Below are positions 23,443 to 30,948 of a stretch of DNA of 57,158 bases, piece after piece (the stretch's first letter is position 1; every line of letters begins with the position of its first letter). The position numbers were made by a program, and so were the translations under genes. This DNA comes from Porphyromonas sp. (GTDB taxonomy: Bacteria; Bacteroidota; Bacteroidia; Bacteroidales; Porphyromonadaceae). The notes beneath the pieces were generated by a model. That model did no database searches. It was not told the origin of the DNA and saw nothing but the letters and a program-made list of their open reading frames with translations. The DNA lies in NCBI GenBank assembly GCA_030532365.1, contig JAUNLH010000006.1, positions 1 to 57,158 on the forward strand, given 5' to 3'.

Positions 23443-24147
23443 ATGAGCCGATCTCGTCACGATATTTCAGTTACAAAGCGAGCCAGGAGGGTCTATCTCC
23501 TAGGTTCGCTTTTGTTCTCTCTTGTATCCCCTGCTGTTGCTCAAAGCATGGCACGTCAGATGGAGCAAGTAGGACTCATCGACGTCCATACCGAGGTGCC
23601 TGCGATCGTCGTTGATCTCATGTACGCCCGTGCAGACAACTTTGTAGGAGAGCCTCTCTATCCGCCCGATTTCCGATCTGCCTACCTGCTACCACACATG
23701 GTACGAAAGCTCGCCCGGGCGCAAGAAATCCTACGCCGTGAGCTTGGTCCACAATACCGACTGATCATATACGATGCTGCACGTCCTCTGTCGGTACAGC
23801 ATCGGATGTTTCAAAAGGTAAGTGGCACACCCCATGCCGCCTATGTCTCATCTGGGCGCAGCGGTAGAGGCAGGCACAACTATGGTGCAGCGGTCGACCT
23901 AAGCATCATCGATATTTATTCCGGCACCCCGTTAGATATGGGCTCGCCTGTCGATCATTTTGGAGTGGAGGCACATCTCACAGCAGGCCCGAAGACCATT
24001 GGAGCTACAGCGTATCGCAACCGCCAGTACCTCATTGCGCTGATGGCGCAGGTGGGACTACGCCCGATCAAAAAAGAATGGTGGCACTTCCAAGAGCCCG
24101 AGAGTATCGATGAGGTGCGCCGTAAGTACATACTTCTTGACTTCTAG
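23443..24147 (+). CDS. VanX/DdpX-like D-alanyl-D-alanine dipeptidase
   Basis: About 234 residues. The ATG at 23443 is preferred over a TTG two codons upstream. A secretory signal (VYLLGSLLFSLVSPAVA-Q) precedes a peptidase M15D domain. Zinc-binding motifs are SGRSGRGRHNYGAAVDLSI (the SxHxxGxAxD type) and EWWHFQEP (the ExxH type with the catalytic Glu). YDAARPLSVQ is also conserved. The enzyme would hydrolyse D-Ala-D-Ala or related dipeptides outside the cytoplasm, more consistent with peptidoglycan recycling or nutrition than with vancomycin resistance; no vanHA genes are present. It sits between rho and aroC with very short gaps. Confidence 0.88.
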   Translation: MSRSRHDISVTKRARRVYLLGSLLFSLVSPAVAQSMARQMEQVGLIDVHTEVPAIVVDLMYARADNFVGEPLYPPDFRSAYLLPHMVRKLARAQEILRRELGPQYRLIIYDAARPLSVQHRMFQKVSGTPHAAYVSSGRSGRGRHNYGAAVDLSIIDIYSGTPLDMGSPVDHFGVEAHLTAGPKTIGATAYRNRQYLIALMAQVGLRPIKKEWWHFQEPESIDEVRRKYILLDF

Positions 24148-24150
24148 CTT

Positions 24151-25230
24151 ATGAATACCTTTGGTACCCACTTCCGGCTCACCACATTTGGAGCCTCCCA
24201 CGACCCCTATGTTGGAGGTGTCATTGATGGATGTCCCGCCGGTCTTCGATTGAGTGAAGAGAAGATCCTTGTCCAGCTGGAGCGCAGGCGTAGCCACCAT
24301 GCTGCTAGCACTCCACGAAAAGAGGCAGACCGGCCGCAGTTTATCTCGGGTCTACAGGAGTGGACCACGACGGGAGCGCCTATTGCTTTCTTGATAAAAA
24401 ACAACGAAGCACGCCCGAAGGATTATGACCATCTCGAGAATACCTTTCGTCCATCACACGCCGACTACAGTTACCATGTGCGCTATGGAGGGCACGAAGA
24501 GGCGAGCGGGGGCGGTCGAAGCTCTGCGCGAGAGAGTGCCGTCCGTGTGGTTGCTGGAGCCATAGCAATGCAGCTGCTTGAGCCATTGAGCATCGAGATC
24601 CTCTCCTATACCTCGCAGTTAGGATCTCATGCGATGATCCCCTCGTACCAAGATGATATACGGCTCGAAGCTATACAATCATCACGAGTGGGGTGTCCAG
24701 ATCCGATACTCGATCAGGAGATGGATGAGTATCTACAAGAGATTGCCACCACGGGCGATACCATAGGAGGCGTAGTCAGCACTATTGTTCGCGGGCTACC
24801 AGCAGGATGGGGGAGCCCGATCTACTCCAAACTCGATGCACAGCTTGCAGCAGCGATGATGAGCATCAATGCAGCTAAGGGGTTTGAAGTCGGTAAGGGG
24901 TTTGCTTTGGCATCCATGAGAGGGAGCCAAGCCAATGACCCCTTCATCCTAAGAGAGGGAAGTATAGCAACTGCCACCAACCACTCCGGAGGAATCCAGG
25001 GTGGGGTCTCCAACGGAGCCCCCCTTCACTTCCGCACCGCCTTCAAGCCGATCTCCTCGATCAGCATGCCGCAACAAACCGTCACTCGCTCCGGTGAGGC
25101 CACGACACTTACCATCCAAGGGCGCCACGATAGTTCTGTCTTCCCACGCGTCCTTCCGATAGTCGATGCCATGACTGCACTAGTTTTAGCCGACGAGTGG
25201 CTCCGTAGCAGGTCTTACCTGCAACCATAG
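24151..25230 (+). CDS. aroC: Chorismate synthase
   Basis: A 359-residue FMN-dependent enzyme converting 5-enolpyruvylshikimate-3-phosphate to chorismate, the last common step to aromatic amino acids. The conserved blocks are FGASHDPYVGGVIDGCPAG (with the active-site His), FRPSHADYSYHVRYG, GGGRSSARESAVRVVAGA and NHSGGIQGGVSNG, plus the C-terminal RHDSSVFPRVLPI. It starts 3 bp after the dipeptidase stop, so it belongs to the rho-dipeptidase-aroC run, and ends 30 bp before a terminator hairpin. Confidence 0.96.
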   Translation: MNTFGTHFRLTTFGASHDPYVGGVIDGCPAGLRLSEEKILVQLERRRSHHAASTPRKEADRPQFISGLQEWTTTGAPIAFLIKNNEARPKDYDHLENTFRPSHADYSYHVRYGGHEEASGGGRSSARESAVRVVAGAIAMQLLEPLSIEILSYTSQLGSHAMIPSYQDDIRLEAIQSSRVGCPDPILDQEMDEYLQEIATTGDTIGGVVSTIVRGLPAGWGSPIYSKLDAQLAAAMMSINAAKGFEVGKGFALASMRGSQANDPFILREGSIATATNHSGGIQGGVSNGAPLHFRTAFKPISSISMPQQTVTRSGEATTLTIQGRHDSSVFPRVLPIVDAMTALVLADEWLRSRSYLQP

Positions 25231-25260
25231 TCAGCGAGTCGGAGAGTGAGGAGCGAAAAA

Positions 25261-25286
25261 GTGGGATTGCCTCACGGCGATCCCAC
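25261..25286. terminator. Bidirectional-looking hairpin; strong terminator on the minus strand
   Basis: GTGGGAT pairs with ATCCCAC around an inner GCC/GGC. On the minus strand it is followed at once by TTTTTCGC, a classical terminator, although no gene lies upstream on that strand. On the plus strand it follows the aroC stop by 30 bp with a weaker T context. Confidence 0.75.
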
Positions 25287-25451
25287 TCTGCGTGTTTATT
25301 AACCTAAATTATTACTATGAAAAACACGCTCAAAGCTAATAAAAATATTTAATCACCACCACAAATGGTGGTGTGGGGAGGATGTCACGAGGGGAGGTAG
25401 AAATATTCCGATATGTCTATGAACGCTTGTCCGAAGGTTTGGTGAACCCTT
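25261..25451 (-). ncRNA. Candidate structured small RNA 2 (~190 nt)
   Basis: The minus-strand transcript is predicted from the -7 box at 25458-25466 to the terminator at 25261-25286. In order it holds a 5' stem-loop (AAGGGTT with AACCTT, closed by GTC/GAC), a shared block at 25404-25432 (GGACAAGCGT, then TAGACATA and GGAATA) also found at 14320-14346, a perfect 8-bp hairpin CACCACCA/TGGTGGTG (25354-25373), an 8-bp inverted repeat GCGTGTTT/AAACACGC (25290-25329) and the terminator. I see no ATG-initiated frame of useful length. Promoter, hairpins and terminator without a gene are what an independent small RNA looks like. Expression is unproven. Confidence 0.55.
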
Positions 25452-25457
25452 GACGAT

Positions 25458-25466
25458 GCAAATATA
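25458..25466 (-). promoter_or_regulatory. -7 box of candidate small RNA 2
   Basis: TATATTTGC on the minus strand, 18 bp after the GGATAG that ends repeat array 2, with CTTTTTTGG in between. The geometry matches the promoter at 14285 within 1 bp. Confidence 0.65.
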
Positions 25467-25484
25467 CCACACCAAAAAGGGGGC

Positions 25485-25566
25485 TATCCGTTTTCATCCG
25501 TTCTCATCCCCTTTCATACACTTTAATCCCCTTTTATGCGTTTTGATCCCTTTTGATACACTTTCG
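25485..25566 (-). repeat. Phased 10-bp repeat array 2 (A-tract array)
   Basis: Seven or more contiguous 10-bp units, read on the minus strand as TGTATCAAAA, GGGATCAAAA, CGCATAAAAG, GGGATTAAAG, TGTATGAAAG, GGGATGAGAA, CGGATGAAAA, then CGGATAG. The AAA tract occupies the same place in each unit, giving helical phasing. The unit order and the closing GGATAG match array 1. It sits between the leftward promoter at 25458 and the rightward glycosidase promoter at 25617. Confidence 0.85.
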
Positions 25567-25616
25567 TCTGAGCGCAAATTCGCCTGTCCCCTCTTTCCCT
25601 TTGATGGTTAATTGTG

Positions 25617-25624
25617 TATATTTG
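25617..25624 (+). promoter_or_regulatory. -7 promoter box for the GH84-GH20 operon
   Basis: TATATTTG, 69 bp before the chosen GH84 start. It also rules out an in-frame start at 25612. The repeat array lies about 50 bp upstream and could affect this promoter as well. Confidence 0.6.
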
Positions 25625-25692
25625 TATTGAATAGTAACCGAATAGAGTGGCTCTACTGTCAGCCGTTCGCACATCAAACTTCTAAGAAATAT

Positions 25693-27987
25693 ATGAAACG
25701 AGTAACCAGGACATTATTACTACTGCCCTTTCTGCTACTTGCTTGCTCCCTGAGTGTTGCTACAGCAGCCCTTTCGTCGATACCACTCTCTCCCGTGGTT
25801 CAGCATGCCGAGTGGGGCGATCGCGTCATCAATCGCCCTATATCCTACCGTCTGGTGGCATCACCAGAGGCTGATCGAGATGCTTTGACGAAATTGCACG
25901 CCAATATCACCGCATCATCAAAAAAGAGCGCTACGCCGCTCTATATCGGACAGGTGGGCGATGCTTCGCTCGAAGATCTCAAGCTCAATGGACAAGTCCC
26001 CGTGCAGTCCGAAGGCTACTACCTTGAGGTGACGCCTGAGCGCGTCGTGGTGCTTGGTCGGGATGGCGTGGGTACCTTCTATGGTGTGCAGACCCTGCTG
26101 CAGATCTTGCGCCATGACAGCTATCCTGAGGTGCGCATCCAGGACTATCCTAGTATCGCCACACGTGGCATGATCGAGGGCTTTTACGGTAATCCCTACT
26201 CGCATCAAAATAGGCTCGACCTCTTTGAGTTTTTCGGTGAGAATAAGATGAATTGCTACATCTATGGTCCTAAGAACGATCCCTACCATGGCTTTGGCGA
26301 TAAGTGGCGCTTGCCCTATCCAGAGCAAGAGGCTGAGGGGATCCGTGAATTGGTCCAGGTAGCCCACGAAAACAAGGTTAACTTTGTCTGGGCGCTCCAT
26401 CCTGGTAATTATATCAAGTGGACCGATGACGACGGCGATGGCGTTATTGATGACTTCATTAAGGCCAAGGAGAAGTTTGAGATGATGTATGGTCTCGGTG
26501 TCCGTGCTTTTGCCGTCTTCTTTGATGACATTTGGGGTGTCGGCAAGGACCCTGAGTATCAAGCTCAGCTGATGAACTACCTCACTGAGGAGTTTGTGCT
26601 GCCCAAGGGCGATGTGGAGCCACTTTTGCTCTGCCCTACGCAGTATAATAAGGCTTTTGCCAATGGCTCCTACCTCCCGACCCTTGGTGAGCGTCTTCAT
26701 GAGAGTGTGCAGGTGATGTGGACAGGCGCCACGGTGGTCGATATGATCAATAGGGAAGATATGGAGTGGATCAATCAACAACTGGGGCGTAAGGCATTCA
26801 TCTGGCTCAACTACCCAGTCACAGACTATTGTGTCGATCACCTCCTGATGGGAGCTACCTATGGCAATGACACAGACATCGCTGACCTATACGGTGGCTT
26901 CTGTGCCAATCCTATGGAGTATGCCGAGGCGAGTAAGGTATCACTCTTTAGCATTGGAGATTACACTTGGAATACTCCCGCCTATGATGCGCTCGACTCC
27001 TGGGAGCGTGGGCTGCACTACCTGATGCCAGAGGAGGCTATGTATGAGGCATTTAAGCTATTTTGCGAAAACAACATCGACCTAGGACCGACAGGACACA
27101 CGCTGCGCCGTACCAATGAGTCGTCTACCTTTAAGGCTGCGGCAGAGCCCTTCCTCAATTGGACACGCGAAGGGGTCTATGATGCTGAGGGTGCTCAGGG
27201 TGTGCGGGACTACTTCCAGCGGATCTGTACAGAGATGCCACTCCTTGCCCAGGAGGCTGACAATCAAGCGCTGATCGAGGAGATCCAGCCATGGATGGAT
27301 GCCTTTGTCTTGATGGCTGAGCGGGGTGAGGCACTGATCGATGCTTATGATGCGCTGCACAAAGGGGATGCGGAGGCATTTGTACGTCACTATCAGCAGG
27401 TAAAGGAGCTTGAGCAGCAAAAGATGCAGATCCGCTCTCGTGACTTTGAGGGTAGTATCAAGAACCCTCGCCCGATGCCTGCCAATGAGGTGATTGCTCC
27501 TTTCCTCAAAGAGCTGGAGTCGCTCCTCGTGGCTGAGTATCAGAGCAGATATGACTACAGGCACGATCTCTTCCCACAATTGGTCGTGGAGAGCGGATTT
27601 TACTTCATCATGGTAGACGGTCAGTACCTCTCTGGGATCCGTGGTGATAAAACCCCGATCCTACGTGAGGAGCGTGACCTCATCAATCCCCAGCGTCAGG
27701 TGTGGGAGATCGAGCTCGATACCACCCAGAGTCGCTACAGCATTAGGAATGCTGAGGACAATCGCTACATCAATGAGCTGGGTATCTTTGGCAGGTACCC
27801 GTATCAGCCCAATTGGCACACCTTTACCATCGCTGAGCAGGAGGGCAAGTATGCGATCCGCAATGGAGGAGATGCCGATGATCAGATTTGGGCAGTCCAG
27901 GAGGGTAAGCTGGTGAAGAGTGACCATGAGGAGCTTGCCGATGGCGACTACCTATTTGAGCTAATCCCAGTAGAGAACGAGCAGTAA
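25693..27987 (+). CDS. GH84 beta-N-acetylglucosaminidase (hyaluronidase/O-GlcNAcase family)
   Basis: A protein of about 764 residues. The start at 25693 (MKRVTRTLLLLP) gives a secretory signal with a possible lipobox LLAC; an upstream in-frame start precedes the promoter box. Domain order: N-terminal alpha/beta domain (GDRVINRPISYRL... VQTLLQIL), GH84 catalytic barrel beginning RGMIEGFYGNPYSHQ with the twin catalytic aspartates in FFDDIWG (D278-D279), a helical region, and a C-terminal beta domain (QLVVESGFYFIMVDGQYLSG onward). It uses substrate-assisted hydrolysis of terminal GlcNAc. The GH20 gene follows after 43 bp, so the two likely act on the same host glycans. Confidence 0.93.
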   Translation: MKRVTRTLLLLPFLLLACSLSVATAALSSIPLSPVVQHAEWGDRVINRPISYRLVASPEADRDALTKLHANITASSKKSATPLYIGQVGDASLEDLKLNGQVPVQSEGYYLEVTPERVVVLGRDGVGTFYGVQTLLQILRHDSYPEVRIQDYPSIATRGMIEGFYGNPYSHQNRLDLFEFFGENKMNCYIYGPKNDPYHGFGDKWRLPYPEQEAEGIRELVQVAHENKVNFVWALHPGNYIKWTDDDGDGVIDDFIKAKEKFEMMYGLGVRAFAVFFDDIWGVGKDPEYQAQLMNYLTEEFVLPKGDVEPLLLCPTQYNKAFANGSYLPTLGERLHESVQVMWTGATVVDMINREDMEWINQQLGRKAFIWLNYPVTDYCVDHLLMGATYGNDTDIADLYGGFCANPMEYAEASKVSLFSIGDYTWNTPAYDALDSWERGLHYLMPEEAMYEAFKLFCENNIDLGPTGHTLRRTNESSTFKAAAEPFLNWTREGVYDAEGAQGVRDYFQRICTEMPLLAQEADNQALIEEIQPWMDAFVLMAERGEALIDAYDALHKGDAEAFVRHYQQVKELEQQKMQIRSRDFEGSIKNPRPMPANEVIAPFLKELESLLVAEYQSRYDYRHDLFPQLVVESGFYFIMVDGQYLSGIRGDKTPILREERDLINPQRQVWEIELDTTQSRYSIRNAEDNRYINELGIFGRYPYQPNWHTFTIAEQEGKYAIRNGGDADDQIWAVQEGKLVKSDHEELADGDYLFELIPVENEQ

Positions 27988-28030
27988 CTCTATGGGCATT
28001 GCTCCATGTATGATGATTTATGAATTATAG

Positions 28031-30037
28031 ATGATCAAAGTGATGAATATGAGACAGTTAATGGCGGGTATCAGTGCCCTTGCACTTAGTATCTTACTTA
28101 TCACCCCGCTATCAGCGCAAAATAAGGCGCCCTTTACCATCCCTGAGCTACGTGAGTGGCAAGGTGGCATGGGGAGCTTCAAGATGAGTGATCGTATCGG
28201 GGTCGTGGGTGAGGGCGATGCAGCCACAGTGGCGGGGCAGTTTAGAGACGACCTCGAGGAGATCTACGACTGGGAACTGAGGGAGAGTGCCCGTAAGGGA
28301 GCGGGGATGGTTCGCTTTCTGATCGACCCCGCTCAGCTCACTGAGGAGGGTCGTGAGGCCTACTTGATACAGATAGAGTCTGACCAGGTAGTAGTTACCG
28401 CCAATGACCCGCTGGGGCTTTTCTGGGGGAGCCGCTCTCTGCTCCAGATGATGGAGCAGAGTCATGACCTCCCTGTAGGCATCGCAAAGGACTACCCGCT
28501 CTACCCCATGCGAGGGTTTATGCTCGATGTCGGGCGCAAGTACTTCCCCATCGACTTCCTGGAGGATGTGGTAGAGATGATGTCGTACTACAAGATGAAT
28601 ACCTTTCAGGTGCATCTCAATGACAATGGTTTCAAAGTCTTTCATGATGAGGACTGGAGCAAGACGCAGGCAGCCTTCCGCCTAGAGAGCGACGTCTACC
28701 CAGGCTTGACGGCAAGAGATGGCTCGTACAGCAAGGAGGAGTTTAGAGCGTTTCAAAAGGAGGCACTGAAGCGTGGTGTCACCATAATCCCTGAGATCGA
28801 TGCGCCGGCACACACTCTAGCCTTTGCCCGCTTCATGCCTGAGCTGGCAAGCAAGGGCTATGGCGACGATCACCTGGATCTATTTAATCCCAAGACCTAT
28901 GAGGTGATGGATAAGCTCTGGGATGAGTACCTTGAGGGTGATGATCCGGTATTTGTGGGCGAGGTGGTGCACATCGGTACCGACGAGTACAGCAATAAGG
29001 ACCAAAAGGTGGTGGAGCAGTTTCGCGCCTTTACTGAGCGATACATCCAGAAGGTGAAGAGCTATGGCAAGACCCCTATGCTTTGGGGCTCTCTTACCCA
29101 TGCCAGTGGCTCCACGCCTGTCTCAGTCGAGGGTGTGCTAATGCACCTCTGGAGCAAAGACTACGCTGATCCGCAGGAGATGGTGAAGCTGGGCTATGAT
29201 GTCCTCAATATCCCTGACAATAAGGTCTATATCGTACCTGCCGCAGGATATTACTACGATTATCTCAATCTCCCTTACCTCTACAAGGAGTGGACCCCAG
29301 CTGTGGCGACCAACCATGTCTTTGAGGAGCAGCACCCTCAGGTCAAGGGTAGTATGTTTGCAGTCTGGAACGATCACCCCGACAATGGCATCTCGCTCTA
29401 CGACGTCTACCACCGTATGTTTCCTGCCATGCAGGTGATCGCAGCTAAGAGCTGGAGCGGTGAGCAGGTCTCCTACACACTGGAGCAGTTTGAGGAGGGG
29501 CGGCTGCGCCTATCTGAGGGGGTGGATCAGAATGTGCTCCTGCGTCCTGATCAGTTGGCGGAGGGACTCTTCTTTGAGTCCGAGACCCCAGTGCAGGGTG
29601 AGGAGCTCGATGCGCCCCTCGACGGGATAGGCTACAACTATCGGGTCAGCTTTGACCTGGTCCAGAAGCCCAATCCAAAGGGGACTCTCCTCTTTGAGAT
29701 GGATGATGAGGATGAGACGAAGTTTTATCTCACAGACCCCATCAATGGTCGGATGGGCTTTGCTCGGAACGGACATATTTTTGACTTCGGAACTTACTTA
29801 CCTCTAAGTAGGGAACTTCGAGTGACCGTAGAAGGGAACTACAAATCGACGACACTCTATGTCGATGGGGAAAAGGTGGCGGAGCTGCCTGTGATCCCGC
29901 ATCCGGATGATGTGGGTCGCTCTCGCACCAGATACTTGGTGAGAACGCTGGTCTTCCCGCTTGAGAAGATGGGGCGCTTCAATGGTAGCCTTACCAACCT
30001 CCGTGTGGAGTACCTAGGACTGGGCGAGAAGTATTGA
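28031..30037 (+). CDS. GH20 beta-N-acetylhexosaminidase
   Basis: A 668-residue secreted enzyme (signal peptide through ITPLSA-QN). Domains: GH20b-like N-terminal domain, GH20 barrel opening with YPMRGFMLDVGRKYFPIDF, the catalytic Asp-Glu pair in HIGTDEYSN (D318-E319; the usual motif reads HxGGDE, so one Gly is Thr here), and a C-terminal beta-sandwich (VSFDLVQKPNPKGTLLFEM...YVDGEKVAEL) resembling laminin-G/lectin-like folds. It removes terminal GlcNAc/GalNAc from non-reducing ends. It is second in the operon with GH84 and is followed by a strong hairpin. Confidence 0.92.
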   Translation: MIKVMNMRQLMAGISALALSILLITPLSAQNKAPFTIPELREWQGGMGSFKMSDRIGVVGEGDAATVAGQFRDDLEEIYDWELRESARKGAGMVRFLIDPAQLTEEGREAYLIQIESDQVVVTANDPLGLFWGSRSLLQMMEQSHDLPVGIAKDYPLYPMRGFMLDVGRKYFPIDFLEDVVEMMSYYKMNTFQVHLNDNGFKVFHDEDWSKTQAAFRLESDVYPGLTARDGSYSKEEFRAFQKEALKRGVTIIPEIDAPAHTLAFARFMPELASKGYGDDHLDLFNPKTYEVMDKLWDEYLEGDDPVFVGEVVHIGTDEYSNKDQKVVEQFRAFTERYIQKVKSYGKTPMLWGSLTHASGSTPVSVEGVLMHLWSKDYADPQEMVKLGYDVLNIPDNKVYIVPAAGYYYDYLNLPYLYKEWTPAVATNHVFEEQHPQVKGSMFAVWNDHPDNGISLYDVYHRMFPAMQVIAAKSWSGEQVSYTLEQFEEGRLRLSEGVDQNVLLRPDQLAEGLFFESETPVQGEELDAPLDGIGYNYRVSFDLVQKPNPKGTLLFEMDDEDETKFYLTDPINGRMGFARNGHIFDFGTYLPLSRELRVTVEGNYKSTTLYVDGEKVAELPVIPHPDDVGRSRTRYLVRTLVFPLEKMGRFNGSLTNLRVEYLGLGEKY

Positions 30038-30080
30038 CTTGGAGCTCTAGTAGCGACTTAGCGGTCGCCAGATAAAGCGA

Positions 30081-30116
30081 AGAGGAGGAGACAGACGTGT
30101 GTCTGCCTCCTCCTCT
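30081..30116. terminator. Hairpin shared by convergent genes
   Basis: A 16-bp stem with one mismatch (AGAGGAGGAGACAGAC / GTCTGCCTCCTCCTCT) and a GTGT loop, placed between the GH20 gene (+) and the cupin gene (-). Confidence 0.75.
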
Positions 30117-30146
30117 CTTACTGCTTGTAGATCAAGCCTATATAGA

Positions 30147-30749
30147 TCAGTGGTCGTGATCCTCTGCATGCCCTTCCTCCATAGTCACGTGTACCGTGCC
30201 CTTGGGGTGCTCAGCGGGTGCATAGATGCTGTAAAGCTTCAGTGGCTCGTCGCCAATGTTCTTGATGTTGTGCCATACACCTTGGGGTACCAGCACGATC
30301 TCATCACCACCTACCTTGGCTACGGACTTCATGGTCTCCTGGGTCTCGCCCATAAAGACCTCACCCTCACCACTCTCGATGCGGATAAACTGCTCCACGG
30401 TGTTGTGGATCTCCTCACCGATGTCGCCACCAACGGGGATGCTCATCAGTGTCAGTTGCATTTGATGACCCGTCCACAGTGTAGTGCGGAAGTTGGTGTT
30501 TGCCTCGGTATACTCCTCGATGTCAAGGGTTAGGAAGTCAGGACCATGGTCTGTAAAGTCAAAGCTCTCCGGATCAAGCATTTCAGCCTCTTTGAGACCC
30601 AGCTTGTTGCGTAGCTCCGCTACCTCCTCCTTTAGCTCTTGGATCTCCTCCTGAGCCTCTTTCTTAGCAGCCTCCTGTTGCTCTACTGTGCAACTACCAA
30701 AGATCACTGCTGTCGCTATAAATAAAATAGATAATACTCTTTTCTTCAT
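30147..30749 (-). CDS. Cupin-domain lipoprotein
   Basis: About 200 residues. A lipoprotein signal (MKKRVLSILFIATAVIFGSC, Cys20) is followed by a Lys/Glu coiled coil (about residues 23-50, QQEAAKKEAQEEIQELKEE) and a C-terminal single cupin domain. Cupin motif 1 is split across VGGDIGEEIHNTVEQFIRIESG. Motif 2 is IVLVPQGVWHNIKNIGDEP. The tail is His-rich (GHAEDHDH) and could bind metal. In-frame ATGs at 30761 and 30785 are alternative starts. It lies downstream of hcp on the same strand but is separated by a terminator, so it has its own control. Function unknown; an envelope metal-binding or sensor role is a guess. Confidence 0.75.
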   Translation of the reverse strand: MKKRVLSILFIATAVIFGSCTVEQQEAAKKEAQEEIQELKEEVAELRNKLGLKEAEMLDPESFDFTDHGPDFLTLDIEEYTEANTNFRTTLWTGHQMQLTLMSIPVGGDIGEEIHNTVEQFIRIESGEGEVFMGETQETMKSVAKVGGDEIVLVPQGVWHNIKNIGDEPLKLYSIYAPAEHPKGTVHVTMEEGHAEDHDH

Positions 30750-30822
30750 ATTATTATTCATTCCTTTATTGTTACTTGAGTGCAATACTCGAGATAAAGT
30801 TAATGAAATATACGAAAGAAAC

Positions 30823-30857
30823 CAACTATTGTGTCCTTTTGTGTAATAAAATAGTTG
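30823..30857 (-). promoter_or_regulatory. Inverted repeat upstream of the cupin gene, possible operator
   Basis: CAACTATT (30823-30830) and AATAGTTG (30850-30857) form an 8-bp inverted repeat with 19 bp between. The inner sequence repeats TTGTGT/TTTGTGT. A TATATTTC near 30806-30813 (minus strand) could be the -7 box. The regulator is not known. Confidence 0.35.
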
Positions 30858-30888
30858 ATTAAAGCGATGGTCATCCTATAGAACAACC

Positions 30889-30920
30889 GTGCCCCACCGT
30901 CTGGTCAGACAATGGGGCAC
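30889..30920 (-). terminator. Terminator after hcp
   Basis: A perfect 8-bp GC-rich stem (GTGCCCCA / TGGGGCAC) with an inner CTGG/CCAG pairing, about 30 bp after the hcp stop codon. Confidence 0.7.
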
Positions 30921-30948
30921 TAAAGATTATTAGGTATAAATAAGAAGG

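Noticed and set aside
23437..24147. Vancomycin resistance gene cluster around the VanX-like dipeptidase
   Set aside because: There is no vanH, vanA-type ligase or VanRS system. The protein has a secretion signal, unlike cytoplasmic VanX, and sits among housekeeping genes.
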